In this document: one piece after another, positions 55,664-64,000 of the stretch
Layout: each line of letters opens with the position of its first letter
How positions within the stretch are numbered: the first letter of the stretch is position 1
Source of the DNA: Frigoribacterium sp. Leaf8
Lineage (GTDB): Bacteria; Actinomycetota; Actinomycetes; Actinomycetales; Microbacteriaceae
Assembly (NCBI RefSeq): GCF_001421165.1
Contig: NZ_LMKB01000001.1
Span: forward strand, 227,169-291,168
Length of the DNA: 64,000 nucleotides
Direction of reading: 5' to 3'
The notes under the pieces: model-generated
What the model saw: the letters and a program-made list of their open reading frames with translations, nothing else
Database searches by the model: none
Told to the model about the DNA's origin: nothing
Made by a program: the position numbers and the translations under genes

Positions 55664-57025
55664 TCAGAGGGCGAGTCGCTCGCGCACGACGTCGGCCAGC
55701 GAGTGGGCGACGCGGTCGGCGGTCGGTTGGTCGGCGGCCTCGACCATCACGCGCACCACGGGCTCGGTGCCCGAGGGGCGGAGCAGTACGCGGCCGGTGT
55801 CGCCGAGCTCGGCCTCGAACCGGCGGACGGCCTCGGCCACGCCCTCGTCGGACGCGGCTCGCGAGCGGTCGACGTCCCGCACGTTGATCATGATCTGCGG
55901 GAAGACCGTCATGACCGAGGCGAGCTCGGCCAGGCTCTTGCCGGTCGCGGCCATGCGGGCCACGAGCGAGAGACCGGTGAGGATGCCGTCACCGGTGGTG
56001 GCGTAGTCGGCGAAGACGATGTGGCCGGACTGCTCGCCGCCGAGGGTGAAGCCGTGCTCGTTCATGTCCTCGAGCACGTAGCGGTCGCCGACCTTGGTCT
56101 GGCGGACCGTGATGCCGTGCTCGGCCATGGCGCGGATGAGGCCGAGGTTGCTCATCACCGTCGCGACGAGCGTGTCGTCGACGAGCGCGCCACGTTCTTT
56201 CTGCGCCAGGGCGATGATGGCCATGATCTGGTCGCCGTCGACCACGGCGCCGGTGGCGTCGACGGCCAGGCAGCGGTCGGCGTCGCCGTCGTGCGCGATG
56301 CCGACGTCGGCCCCGTGCTCGAGGACGGCCTTCGCGAGGTTGTCGAGGTGGGTCGACCCCACGCCGTCGTTGATGTTCACGCCGTCGGGATCGGCGCCGA
56401 TCAGGGTGACCGTCGCGCCGGCGTCGGTGAACACCTCGGGAGAGACGGCCGAGGCGGCCCCGTGGGCGCAGTCGAGGACGACGTGGATGCCGTCGAGTCG
56501 GTTGGGCAGGGCGCCGAGCAGGTGCAGCACGTAGCGGTCCTCGGCGTCGGCGAACCGACGGATGCGGCCCACGTCGCCACCGATCGGCATCAGCTGCGGA
56601 TCGGCCATGGCGGCCTCGATGCGGTCCTCGACCTCGTCGGGGAGCTTGGTGCCGCCGAAGGCGAAGAACTTGATGCCGTTGTCGGGCGCGGCGTTGTGCG
56701 AGGCGCTGATCATCACGCCGAAATCGGCGCCGATGTCGTCGACCAGGAAGGCCGCGGCGGGGGTCGGGATGACTCCGGCGTCGAGCACGTCGACACCCGA
56801 GCTGGCGAGCCCGGCACAGACGGCCGCGGTGAGGAACTCACCGGAGATGCGGGGGTCGCGCGCGACGACGGCGACGGGGCGCCGTCCCTCGGCACGACGG
56901 GCATCGGCGTGATGCCCCTTCGTGAGCACCACCGCGCTCGCCTGGGAGAGCCCCAGGGCGAGCGCGGCGGTCAGCTCACGGTTGGCGAGGCCTCTGACAC
57001 CGTCGGTACCGAACAAACGCGACAT
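55664..57025 (-). CDS. glmM: Phosphoglucosamine mutase
   Basis: Second step of UDP-GlcNAc synthesis, glucosamine 6-phosphate to 1-phosphate. The 453-residue product has [14 protein letters not shown], the phosphoserine motif [16 protein letters not shown] (Ser109), the metal loop [18 protein letters not shown] and [14 protein letters not shown]. It lies 27 bases after rpsI and is probably cotranscribed with rplM-rpsI. Confidence 0.98.
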   Translation of the reverse strand: MSRLFGTDGVRGLANRELTAALALGLSQASAVVLTKGHHADARRAEGRRPVAVVARDPRISGEFLTAAVCAGLASSGVDVLDAGVIPTPAAAFLVDDIGADFGVMISASHNAAPDNGIKFFAFGGTKLPDEVEDRIEAAMADPQLMPIGGDVGRIRRFADAEDRYVLHLLGALPNRLDGIHVVLDCAHGAASAVSPEVFTDAGATVTLIGADPDGVNINDGVGSTHLDNLAKAVLEHGADVGIAHDGDADRCLAVDATGAVVDGDQIMAIIALAQKERGALVDDTLVATVMSNLGLIRAMAEHGITVRQTKVGDRYVLEDMNEHGFTLGGEQSGHIVFADYATTGDGILTGLSLVARMAATGKSLAELASVMTVFPQIMINVRDVDRSRAASDEGVAEAVRRFEAELGDTGRVLLRPSGTEPVVRVMVEAADQPTADRVAHSLADVVRERLAL

Positions 57026-57052
57026 CGCGAGACCTGCCTTGTGTGGTGCTGG

Positions 57053-57538
57053 TTAGCGCTTCGAGAACTGCGAGGCCTTGCGGGCCTTCTTGAGACCGGC
57101 CTTCTTGCGCTCGATGACGCGGGCGTCACGGGTGAGGAAGCCGGCCTTCTTGAGCGTGGCGCGGTTGTTCTCGCGGTCGATCTCGTTCAGCGCACGGGCG
57201 ATGGCGAGACGGAGGGCACCGGCCTGGCCCGAGGGGCCACCACCGGTGACCTTGACGGCCACGTCGTACGAGCCGAGCAGATCGAGGACCTTGAACGGGT
57301 CGTTGATCAGCTGCTGGTGCAGCTTGTTGGGGAAGTAGTCCTCGAGGGTGCGACCGTTCACGACGATCGTGCCGGAGCCGGGCGTGAGGCGCGCACGAGC
57401 GATGGCCTCCTTGCGGCGACCGACGGCGGAACCGCCGACGCTCAGCACGGGGCGGGGCGTCGCGGCGGCCTCGGGGGCCGAGCTCTCGGTGGTGAAGCTC
57501 TCGGGAGCCTGGTCGATGGAATCTGCGATCTGAGCCAC
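57053..57538 (-). CDS. rpsI: 30S ribosomal protein S9
   Basis: The 161-residue product has a ~38-residue Ala/Ser/Glu-rich N-terminal extension common in Actinobacteria and then the S9 core ([33 protein letters not shown]) ending [15 protein letters not shown] start; 32 bases after rplM. Confidence 0.98.
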   Translation of the reverse strand: MAQIADSIDQAPESFTTESSAPEAAATPRPVLSVGGSAVGRRKEAIARARLTPGSGTIVVNGRTLEDYFPNKLHQQLINDPFKVLDLLGSYDVAVKVTGGGPSGQAGALRLAIARALNEIDRENNRATLKKAGFLTRDARVIERKKAGLKKARKASQFSKR

Positions 57539-57570
57539 TGTGTGGGGGTCCTTAAGTCTGAAGGCGGACG

Positions 57571-58017
57571 CTACTGGGCGACCTGGTCGAGGGTGTAAAC
57601 CGTGGGCTGCTGAGCAGCGTGGGGGTGCTCGGCACCCGCGTACACCTTCAGCTTCTTGATCTGGGCACGGCCCAGCGAGTTCTTCGGCAGCATGCCACGG
57701 ATGGCCTTCTCGACCGCACGGGTGGGGTGCTTCTCGACCATCTCGGAGTACGTGGTGGCCGTGATGCCGCCCGGGTAACCCGAGTGACGGTAGTAGAGCT
57801 TCTCGGCCAGCTTGGAGCCGGTGAGGGCCACCTTGTCGGCGTTGATGACGATGACGAAGTCGCCCATGTCCATGTGGGGGGCGAAGGTCGGCTTGTGCTT
57901 GCCGCGCAGCAGGGCTGCCACGTGGCTCGCGAGGCGGCCGAGCACGACGTCGTTGGCGTCGATGATCAGCCAGTTCGGCTGAACGTCAGCCGGCTTGGGG
58001 GAGAAAGTGCGCGTCAC
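57571..58017 (-). CDS. rplM: 50S ribosomal protein L13
   Basis: The 148-residue product has [47 protein letters not shown] and YRHSGYPGG, diagnostic of L13. It heads the rplM-rpsI(-glmM) unit with a leader of about 135 bases from a good promoter; the leader could hold an L13 autoregulatory structure, which I cannot define. Confidence 0.98.
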   Translation of the reverse strand: MTRTFSPKPADVQPNWLIIDANDVVLGRLASHVAALLRGKHKPTFAPHMDMGDFVIVINADKVALTGSKLAEKLYYRHSGYPGGITATTYSEMVEKHPTRAVEKAIRGMLPKNSLGRAQIKKLKVYAGAEHPHAAQQPTVYTLDQVAQ

Positions 58018-58158
58018 AGTAGTGCTGCTTTCTGGTCGAGGTGAGAGGTTCGTGAATCCCGCTCCGTTGCCGTTGTCACCGCAGAGGCGATGAGAACGAG
58101 TCAGGTGGAGGGCTCAACTTCGGGCGAAAGCGCGCAGTTGCGCAGACACCAAGGGTTC

Positions 58159-58187
58159 ACGTTACCCGACACGGGCCGGACGGTCAA
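58159..58187 (-). promoter_or_regulatory. rplM-rpsI promoter
   Basis: Minus-strand TTGACC (58182-58187), 17-base spacer, TAACGT (58159-58164): near-consensus housekeeping promoter. Confidence 0.8.
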
Positions 58188-58212
58188 CCATCGCCCGCCT
58201 CGCCCCGGGGAG

Positions 58213-59112
58213 TCACTCCCCCAGCTGATCGTGCGACCGCTTCACCTGCGTCAGGGCCACCCGGGCGGCCATCTCGGCGTCGGGCGGGTAGCCGACCTCG
58301 ACCATCGTGAGTCCGTGGGCGGGCACGACCCGGAACTCGCCGTTGCGCTGGGCCTCGCGCCGCACGCCCACCGCACGATGCGCCTCCATCGCTCCCTCGC
58401 CGACGGCCACGCAGGCGCCCACGAGGTTGCGCACGAGGTTGTGGCAGAACGCGTCCGCCTGCACCGAGGCGACGAGCACGCCGTCGGCCTCGCGCCTCCA
58501 CGAGAACTCCTGCAGCTCGCGGATGGTGGTCGCGTAGTCGCGGTGTCGGCAGTACGCGGCCCAGTCGTGCAGGCCGAGCAGGGCGGACGCCGTCGCGTTC
58601 ATCAGCTCGAGGTCGAGGCGTTGGTCGTACCAGAGGGTGTGGCTGCGCCTCGTCGGATCGCGTTCGGCCCCCCGGTCGGCGATGCGGTACTCGTAGCGGC
58701 GCCAGAGGGCGCCGAAGCGGGCGTGGAAACCCGGAGGCGCGACCCGGGCACCCGAGATCACGATCTCGTCGGACGCGCCCGCGAGCCCGTTCAACCGCCG
58801 GGCCAGCACGGTCGGGGCGTCGAGCGGGGACTGGTCGCGCATGCCGCGGTGCGGCTTCTGCAGCTGGGCGATCTGGGCGTCGGTGAGGTCGAGGTGCACC
58901 ACCTGTCCGCGCGCGTGCACGCCGGCGTCGGTGCGACCCGCCACGGTCACGGTCGGCACGTCCCCCAGCCGACGGAAGAGCGTCTGCAGAGCGGCCTCGA
59001 TCTCGCCCTGCACCGTGCGACGGCCGGGTTGTTCGCTCCAGCCCGAGAAGCCGGTGCCGTCGTACGCCACCCCGAGGCGGAGGCGCGTCAGGGCCGGGGC
59101 GTCGATCGTCAC
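58213..59112 (-). CDS. truA: tRNA pseudouridine synthase A
   Basis: Makes pseudouridine at tRNA positions 38-40. The 299-residue product has LGVAYDGTGFSGW, the catalytic aspartate in GRTDAGVHARGQV (Asp62), and FCHNLVRNLVGACVAVGEG. The GTG start follows TAGGAT by 6 bases, so it is probably leaderless. In many Actinobacteria truA follows rplQ directly; here the nuclease gene lies between. Confidence 0.97.
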   Translation of the reverse strand: MTIDAPALTRLRLGVAYDGTGFSGWSEQPGRRTVQGEIEAALQTLFRRLGDVPTVTVAGRTDAGVHARGQVVHLDLTDAQIAQLQKPHRGMRDQSPLDAPTVLARRLNGLAGASDEIVISGARVAPPGFHARFGALWRRYEYRIADRGAERDPTRRSHTLWYDQRLDLELMNATASALLGLHDWAAYCRHRDYATTIRELQEFSWRREADGVLVASVQADAFCHNLVRNLVGACVAVGEGAMEAHRAVGVRREAQRNGEFRVVPAHGLTMVEVGYPPDAEMAARVALTQVKRSHDQLGE

Positions 59113-59118
59113 CCGACG

Positions 59119-59124
59119 ATCCTA
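59119..59124 (-). promoter_or_regulatory. -10 box of leaderless truA transcript
   Basis: Minus-strand TAGGAT followed by CGTCGG and the GTG of truA. A full dispersed-motif copy (59136-59147) occupies the spacer up to the -35 position. Confidence 0.6.
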
Positions 59125-59170
59125 CGGGGCCGACACCGCGCCTCCTCGGCCTGTCGGGTCGGCGGACGAC

Positions 59171-59212
59171 GACGGCGGCCGCGACCCGGTCACCCGGGTC
59201 ACGACCGCCGTC
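59171..59212 (-). terminator. Terminator of the nuclease gene
   Basis: GACGGCGG (59171-59178) pairs with CCGCCGTC (59205-59212), with an inner stem GACCCGG/CCGGGTC (59183-59200); it starts 13 bases after the stop codon. Confidence 0.7.
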
Positions 59213-59224
59213 GGGCGCCTCCGC

Positions 59225-61984
59225 CTAGCCCATGCGGGAGGCGCGGTGCCGGACCACGAGGACCGTGCCACCCATCGCCATCAGCACCAGGGCGAGCGCC
59301 AGCCACCCGGCCAGGGGCGCAGAACCCGTGAAGGCGAGCGAGCCGTCCGCGGTCGGTGCGCTCGTGCCCGGGGTGACCGCCCCGGGACCGGCACCCGGCA
59401 CGGTCGGACCGGCTCCGGGCGTCGTGCCCGGGTCGGTCACCGGCGGCGCGGGGTCGACGGGAGCGGCGAGCAGCGACACCCCGACGACGACCGGGTCGTG
59501 GTCGCTCGAGCGGAACTGGTCGGGCTGGTACAGCTGCTCGGCGTTGTAGTTGAAGCGGCTGTACTCGAGGCCGATGCCCTCACCCGAGTTGATGTTCCAG
59601 ATGTCCACGCCCGTGACGGCCTCGGCCGCGGCGGGCGAGGCGAGCACGTGGTCGAGGGACCCGCTGAGACCGCTGAAGACGTAGCTGTACTCGTCGGTCC
59701 CGGTCGAGCCGAGGTCGACGTAGCCGGCCTGGCGGAGCACCTCGATCGGGTCCTCCTGACTGTAGGCGTTGAAGTCGCCGAGCAGGAACACCTTGTCGGT
59801 CCCCGCAGCGGCCTCACGCTCGGCGGCGAAGGCGACCAGGGCGTTCGCCTGGTTGACGCGCGAGCCGTTCGAACCGCCCTGACCGTCACCCTGGTCGGCG
59901 TCCGGGCCCGAACCGCTGCCCTTCGACTTGAAGTGGTTCGCGATCGCGACGAAGGTCGAGCCGGCGTCACCGCCGACGGGCCGGAAGGCCTGCGCGAGCG
60001 GCTGCCGGGCGTTGCTGAACGCGGCCGATCCGGTCAGGATCGTCGACCCTCCGACGGGCTCGGCGACGGCCTTCTTGTAGATGAAGGCCAGACGGATGAC
60101 GTCCTCGTTGGCGGGCAACGCCTCCGGTGAGCGCGCGTAGTCCCAGACCTCGCTGCCGGCCGCGGCGTTGAGCGCCCCGACCAGGGTCGCGAGTGCGGAG
60201 TCGCGGTCCTCGCCGAAGCGGGCCGAGTTCTCGATCTCCTCGAGCGACACGACGTCGGCGCCCAGGGCGGTGATCGCCGTGACGATCTTCACCTGCTGGC
60301 GGGCGAGGTTCTCGGCGTTCGCGGCACCACGGGCGTCGCAGCCGCTGTTCACCGTCACCGGCGCACCCGCGCGGTCCGTGTAGAACGTGCAGCCGCGCAG
60401 CTGGTCGCCCGTCGTCGTGAAGTAGTTGAGCACGTTGAAGCTGGCGAGCTTCAGGTCGCCTCCCACCTCGCGCGGGGCGTCGGTCCGGATGTCCTCGAAC
60501 GTGACGGGCAGGTCGCCGTAGGCCGTGTCACCCGTGAGGCGGGCGGTCGGCTGGTACTTCCAGGCCGAGTTGCGGAAGTCGAAGACGACCGGCTTCGTGA
60601 ACGCCACGGAGGCGCCCACCGTGACCGGGTCCTCGTTCGAGAGATAGGGGACGGGGATCGACTGGTTGGCCGCGGTGAAGAAGTTCGTCGTGGCGCCGTC
60701 GTCGAGGGTCACGGCTCGGGCCGCGTTGTCGGCGACCACCGCCGCGTAGCCCGGGGAGCCCGGGCGCGCGACCTCGGTGGGCTGGATCAGGGGACGGTCG
60801 CCCGAGGCGAGCTTGACCTCGCCGTACTGGTTCGTCGTGTACGTGTCCGCGATGGTGAACTCGCCCTGGGGCAGCACGAGCATGCTCTCGAGCGTCTCAC
60901 GCTGGGCGTCGGTGGCGGGCAGGCCGACGGTCGCCGCCTGGGGTGCCGCGACGGTCGAGGCGTCGAGCGCCCGGAGCGACGCCGCACCGGTGACGGTGAT
61001 CTGCGTCAGGCCGAAGAACTCGGTGACGGTCCCGTCGACCTCGACGTAGTCGCCGACGGCGACCGAGGAGGCGGTGCTCGCGGAGTACACGAACAGCGCG
61101 TCCGACGCGACGTGCGTCGCCAGGTCGAGTGCGCCTCCGGTGCCCGGGGTCTGGATGACGTAGCCGTCGAGACCACCCGTGGGGTAGGTGGCCGTGACGA
61201 CGCCCCGCGTGGTCACCGTGCGACCGACGAGAGGGCTCGTGCCGGTCGCACCCTGGATCTGGGCGACCGTCACGTCGGCCTCGGGGGTCGGCTCGGGCTG
61301 CGGCTCGGGCTCCGGACCGGGCTCGGTGCCCGTGCCGCCGGAGTTCTGCGGGGTGACGGTGGTCTGCGTCGAGAAGTCGGCCGCGTTGACGTCGGTGTCG
61401 ACACCAGCGGTGCGGGCCAACGAATTGGGCGTCGGGTTCGTTCCCGTCACGGGAGCGACGGTCGTCTCGAAGGTGTTCGAGGCGCCGTAGCCGAGCAGGT
61501 CGACCACGCCCGGCGTCCCGGCGGGGACCGAACCGGGTGCGAGCGTCAACGGAACGGCGCCGTTCGACAACAGGACCGTTCCCGTGGTGCCGCTCGGGTT
61601 GAGCGAGGCAGTCGCGTCGGGGGCGGGCAGGTCGGCGCCCGTGGTGCCGTTGCCCGGGATCGCCACGAGGAAGTAGCCACCGGCCGCGATGGTGCCGGCG
61701 AGTTCGGCGGCGGAGAACTGCCCGGCGCCCGTCGCCGAGCGGTACTGCAGGGACCAGCCGGCCAGCGACACCGACGCCGTCGTGGGGTTGTACAGCTCGA
61801 CGAACTTGCGGTTGAAGGGAGCGTTGGCGCTGCCTCCCTTGAGGTAGGCCTCGTTGATGACCACCGACGAACCGTCGGGCGCGGCGAGGGCGGGCGCGGC
61901 GGTCGCGAGAGGGGCGAGCCCGAGCGCGAGGGCCATGCCCGTCGTGAGGGCGAGGGCCTTGAGTGGGCGGGGGCGTGGCGACAT
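59225..61984 (-). CDS. Cell-wall-anchored ExeM/NucH-type nuclease
   Basis: A 919-residue exported protein: signal peptide (about 1-35, cleavage after ALA), a lamin-tail domain (about 37-165, VVINEAYLKGG and FVELYNPT), a Glu/Pro linker, an OB-fold region (about 245-345), and an endonuclease/exonuclease/phosphatase domain (about 510-840) with LKLASFNVLNYFTTT, SLEEIEN, ANHFKSKGSGSG, LLGDFNAY and SSDHDPVVVGV, i.e. the complete catalytic set. The C-terminus LAFTG-hydrophobic helix-RHRASR is an LAxTG sortase signal, so it is probably attached to the wall. Known relatives degrade extracellular DNA and supply phosphate or nucleosides. Direct repeats upstream suggest response-regulator control. Confidence 0.93.
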   Translation of the reverse strand: MSPRPRPLKALALTTGMALALGLAPLATAAPALAAPDGSSVVINEAYLKGGSANAPFNRKFVELYNPTTASVSLAGWSLQYRSATGAGQFSAAELAGTIAAGGYFLVAIPGNGTTGADLPAPDATASLNPSGTTGTVLLSNGAVPLTLAPGSVPAGTPGVVDLLGYGASNTFETTVAPVTGTNPTPNSLARTAGVDTDVNAADFSTQTTVTPQNSGGTGTEPGPEPEPQPEPTPEADVTVAQIQGATGTSPLVGRTVTTRGVVTATYPTGGLDGYVIQTPGTGGALDLATHVASDALFVYSASTASSVAVGDYVEVDGTVTEFFGLTQITVTGAASLRALDASTVAAPQAATVGLPATDAQRETLESMLVLPQGEFTIADTYTTNQYGEVKLASGDRPLIQPTEVARPGSPGYAAVVADNAARAVTLDDGATTNFFTAANQSIPVPYLSNEDPVTVGASVAFTKPVVFDFRNSAWKYQPTARLTGDTAYGDLPVTFEDIRTDAPREVGGDLKLASFNVLNYFTTTGDQLRGCTFYTDRAGAPVTVNSGCDARGAANAENLARQQVKIVTAITALGADVVSLEEIENSARFGEDRDSALATLVGALNAAAGSEVWDYARSPEALPANEDVIRLAFIYKKAVAEPVGGSTILTGSAAFSNARQPLAQAFRPVGGDAGSTFVAIANHFKSKGSGSGPDADQGDGQGGSNGSRVNQANALVAFAAEREAAAGTDKVFLLGDFNAYSQEDPIEVLRQAGYVDLGSTGTDEYSYVFSGLSGSLDHVLASPAAAEAVTGVDIWNINSGEGIGLEYSRFNYNAEQLYQPDQFRSSDHDPVVVGVSLLAAPVDPAPPVTDPGTTPGAGPTVPGAGPGAVTPGTSAPTADGSLAFTGSAPLAGWLALALVLMAMGGTVLVVRHRASRMG

Positions 61985-62016
61985 GACGTCCTTCGTGATC
62001 GGGTCGGGCTCCGGTC

Positions 62017-62046
62017 ACCGTAGGCGGCACAGGTGCACCACAGGTG
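62017..62046 (-). promoter_or_regulatory. Nuclease promoter with 11-bp-period direct repeats
   Basis: Minus-strand TACGGT (62017-62022) is a plausible -10 box. No -35 consensus is present; instead CACCTGTG occurs twice (62028-62035 and 62039-62046) with an 11-base period, the arrangement used by OmpR/PhoB-family activators. Confidence 0.5.
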
Positions 62047-62133
62047 TCGCAGAACAATCGCCAAGGTAAACGACCCCCGCCCGGGGGGCCAGTCCTCACT
62101 TGTGCGGACCCCTCCTGCTCCCTGCACGACGAA

Positions 62134-62161
62134 GGGCCCGTCACCTCGCGGTGACGGGCCC
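62134..62161 (-). terminator. Terminator of rpoA-rplQ
   Basis: GGGCCCGTCACC (62134-62145), loop TCGC, GGTGACGGGCCC (62150-62161): perfect 12-base stem 20 bases after the rplQ stop; the minus strand continues TTCGTCG. Confidence 0.88.
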
Positions 62162-62181
62162 TCCGGGTGGTGCTGGTGGGA

Positions 62182-62748
62182 CTACTTGGCTGCTTCGTCG
62201 TCCGACTTCGCAGCGGCGTCGGCCTCGACCTCGTCGGCGGCAGCCGTCTCGGTCTCGGTCTCGACGGGAGCCGACTCCTCGACGGTCTCGGTCTCGTCGA
62301 CGGGAGCCTCGGTGGGCTCCTCGGCGACGGGCTCGGCGACCGGAGCCGCCGCGGCGGTGGTCTTCGAGTTCTTGACCTTGGGGCTCACGGGCTCGAGGAC
62401 GAGCTCGATCGACACCATCGACGCGTTGTCACCCTTGCGGAAGCCGAGCTTCGTGATGCGGGTGTAGCCGCCGTCACGGTTCTCGACCAGCGGGGCGATC
62501 TCGGTGAAGAGGATGTGGGCGGCCTCTTTGTTGTTGCGCAGGGTCTGCATGGCGCGACGACGCGAGTGCAGGTCGCCACGCTTCGCGAAGGTCACGAGAC
62601 GCTCGGCGACGGGACGGAGGCGCTTGGCCTTGGTCTCGGTCGTCTTGATCGTCTTGTGCTCGAAGAGCGAGGCGGCCAGGTTGGCCAGCATGAGGCGCTC
62701 GTGCGCCGGGCCGCCTCCGAGGCGGGGTCCCTTGGTGGGCTTGGGCAT
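62182..62748 (-). CDS. rplQ: 50S ribosomal protein L17
   Basis: The 188-residue product has the L17 core ([45 protein letters not shown]) and a ~65-residue Glu/Val/Ala/Thr-rich acidic C-terminal tail, longer than in most bacteria but common in Actinobacteria. AGGAA precedes the ATG; it follows rpoA by 48 bases. Confidence 0.98.
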   Translation of the reverse strand: MPKPTKGPRLGGGPAHERLMLANLAASLFEHKTIKTTETKAKRLRPVAERLVTFAKRGDLHSRRRAMQTLRNNKEAAHILFTEIAPLVENRDGGYTRITKLGFRKGDNASMVSIELVLEPVSPKVKNSKTTAAAAPVAEPVAEEPTEAPVDETETVEESAPVETETETAAADEVEADAAAKSDDEAAK

Positions 62749-62796
62749 TGTCTGTTCCTAAGTGAGTCGAGAGTGGAGGGCGTCGGGCGGAGAGAC

Positions 62797-63792
62797 CTAG
62801 TTGGTGGTCTCTTCTTCGTCGTAACCGCTGTAGAAGTGGGCTCCGTCGAACCCGGGGACCGTGTCCTTGAGCGAGAGGCCGAGCTCGACGAGCTTGTCCT
62901 TCACCTCGTCGACCGACTTCTGACCGAAGTTGCGGATGTTCATCAACTGGGTCTCGGACAGGGCGACCAGCTCGGACACCGTGTTGATGCCCTCGCGCTT
63001 CAGGCAGTTGTAGCTGCGGACCGACAGGTCGAGGTCCTCGATCGGGGTCTGCAGCTCGCTCGACAGGACGGCGTCGACCGGCGCGGGGCCGATCTCGATG
63101 CCCTCGGCGGCGGTGTTCAGCTCGCGGGCGAGGCCGAACAGCTCGGTCAGCGTGCGACCGGCCGAGGCGATGGCGTCACGGGGCGAGATCGACGGCTTCG
63201 ACTCGACGTCGACGACCAGGCGGTCGAAGTCGGTGCGCTCACCGGCACGCGTCGCCTCGACGCGGTAGGTGACCTTGAGCACGGGCGAGTAGATCGAGTC
63301 GATCGGGATCTGACCGGCTTCGCTGAACTCGCTGCGGTTCTGCACGGCCGACACGTAACCACGGCCACGCTCGATCGTGAGCTCGAGCTCGAACTTCGCC
63401 TTGTCGTTCAGCGTGGCGATGACGAGCTCGGGGTTGTGGATCTCGACGCCGGCCGGAGCCGAGATGTCGGCGGCCGTGACCTGACCCGCACCCTGCTTGC
63501 GCAGGTAGGCCGTGATGGGCTCGTCGTGCTCGCTGGCGACGACCAGCTGCTTGATGTTGAGGATGACCTCGGTGACGTCCTCTTTCACTCCGGGGACGGT
63601 CGTGAACTCGTGCAGCACACCGTCGATGCGGATGCTGGTGACAGCAGCGCCGGGGATCGACGAGAGAAGCGTGCGGCGCAGCGAGTTGCCGAGGGTGTAA
63701 CCGAAGCCTGGCTCGAGGGGCTCGATCACGAAGCGGGAGCGGAACTCCGAGATGTTCTCCTCGGTGAGGGTGGGGCGCTGTGCAATGAGCAC
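62797..63792 (-). CDS. rpoA: RNA polymerase alpha subunit
   Basis: The 331-residue product has the assembly domain ([39 protein letters not shown]) and the C-terminal DNA-contacting domain ([48 protein letters not shown]). GTG start with GAAAGGA 7 bases upstream. Terminated together with rplQ. Confidence 0.99.
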   Translation of the reverse strand: MLIAQRPTLTEENISEFRSRFVIEPLEPGFGYTLGNSLRRTLLSSIPGAAVTSIRIDGVLHEFTTVPGVKEDVTEVILNIKQLVVASEHDEPITAYLRKQGAGQVTAADISAPAGVEIHNPELVIATLNDKAKFELELTIERGRGYVSAVQNRSEFSEAGQIPIDSIYSPVLKVTYRVEATRAGERTDFDRLVVDVESKPSISPRDAIASAGRTLTELFGLARELNTAAEGIEIGPAPVDAVLSSELQTPIEDLDLSVRSYNCLKREGINTVSELVALSETQLMNIRNFGQKSVDEVKDKLVELGLSLKDTVPGFDGAHFYSGYDEEETTN

Positions 63793-63810
63793 TGTTTAAT
63801 CCTTTCGGCG

Positions 63811-63832
63811 AAGAGTCCGCTATATGACTCTT
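63811..63832. repeat. Inverted repeat in the rpoA leader
   Basis: AAGAGTC (63811-63817) and GACTCTT (63826-63832) flank CGCTATAT; the minus-strand loop contains TATAGC, so the repeat could be an operator around a promoter or a small RNA hairpin. Confidence 0.5.
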
Positions 63833-63920
63833 GGCGGTACGACAGGTGGCTGGCCCGTCGGGTCTGTTGAGTTGTGGGCACCTCGGGCGAACACGCGGGA
63901 GGCGGTGCTGACGCGGGGGA

Positions 63921-63972
63921 GCCCGCCGTACCCGACGGACCCCGGTGACGGGGCCCGTCGGGCACGGCGGGC
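63921..63972 (-). terminator. Long hairpin between rpsK and rpoA
   Basis: A 24-base stem with two mismatches (63921-63944 with 63949-63972) and a GTGA loop starts 10 bases after the rpsK stop. It has no T-tract, so it may be an attenuator or mRNA-processing site rather than a full stop. Confidence 0.6.
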
Positions 63973-63982
63973 GGGAACTCAG

Positions 63983-64000
63983 TTAGACGCGACGACGCTT
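63983..64000 (-). CDS. rpsK: 30S ribosomal protein S11 (last codons)
   Basis: Only KRRRV and the stop codon are inside the window. That ending, together with the position upstream of rpoA in the conserved rpsM-rpsK-rpoA-rplQ order, identifies the 3' end of rpsK. Confidence 0.75.
   Translation of the reverse strand, partial: KRRRV

Noticed and set aside
57995..58160. Defined L13 autoregulatory leader
   Set aside because: The leader length is suitable, but I could not identify a specific conserved fold by eye.

Overview
The window is chromosomal DNA of a high-G+C (roughly 70 percent by eye) actinobacterium. Gene content, protein style and gene order point to the family Microbacteriaceae; this is inference from recognised families, not a database match. 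No rRNA, tRNA, CRISPR array, insertion sequence, integrase or prophage gene was seen.

Layout. 1-10.8 kb: the 3' part of a Bax inhibitor-1/YccA gene, then on the minus strand guaA, a DUF3817 gene, a SURF1 gene, a cation/proton antiporter with its KhtT-like subunit, glpD, guaB3 and guaB. 11.2-17.2 kb: a branched-chain amino-acid-type ABC transporter (livHMGF on plus, its binding lipoprotein convergent on minus). 17.3-25.5 kb: rarD, groES with two CIRCE operators, a THUMP-like methyltransferase, an acyltransferase, two DUF4190 proteins, and the tsaB-rimI-tsaD operon. 25.7-49.3 kb: a polysaccharide locus with a secreted beta-helix protein, a polymerase-like protein, a GT39-type transferase, a 1571-residue secreted beta-propeller/LamG/PKD protein, five further glycosyltransferases, two acyltransferases, a Wzx-type flippase, a Wzz/BY-kinase-like protein, a DUF4265 protein and an AAA ATPase with its own palindromic operators. 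49.4-64 kb: tsaE, two tandem alanine racemases, acpS, glmS, coaA, glmM, rpsI, rplM, truA, a cell-wall-anchored nuclease, rplQ, rpoA and the last codons of rpsK.

How it fits together. The minus-strand backbone (rpoA-rplQ-truA-rplM-rpsI-glmM-glmS-acpS-alr-tsaE / tsaB-rimI-tsaD-groES-guaB-guaB3-guaA) follows an order well known in Actinobacteria. tsaE and tsaB are usually neighbours; here about 24 kb of polysaccharide genes lies between them. Within operons most genes overlap by 4 bases (ATGA or GTGA), and many first genes appear leaderless, with a TANNNT box 6-7 bases before the start codon.

The most unusual signal is not a gene. The 10-mer GGAGGCGCGG (or its complement) occurs 27 times by my manual count, against about 2 expected from base composition. 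It occurs in both orientations, in several reading frames and between genes, and once as an inverted pair that forms a terminator-like hairpin. It behaves like a DNA-level signal, comparable in density to DNA uptake sequences of other bacteria.
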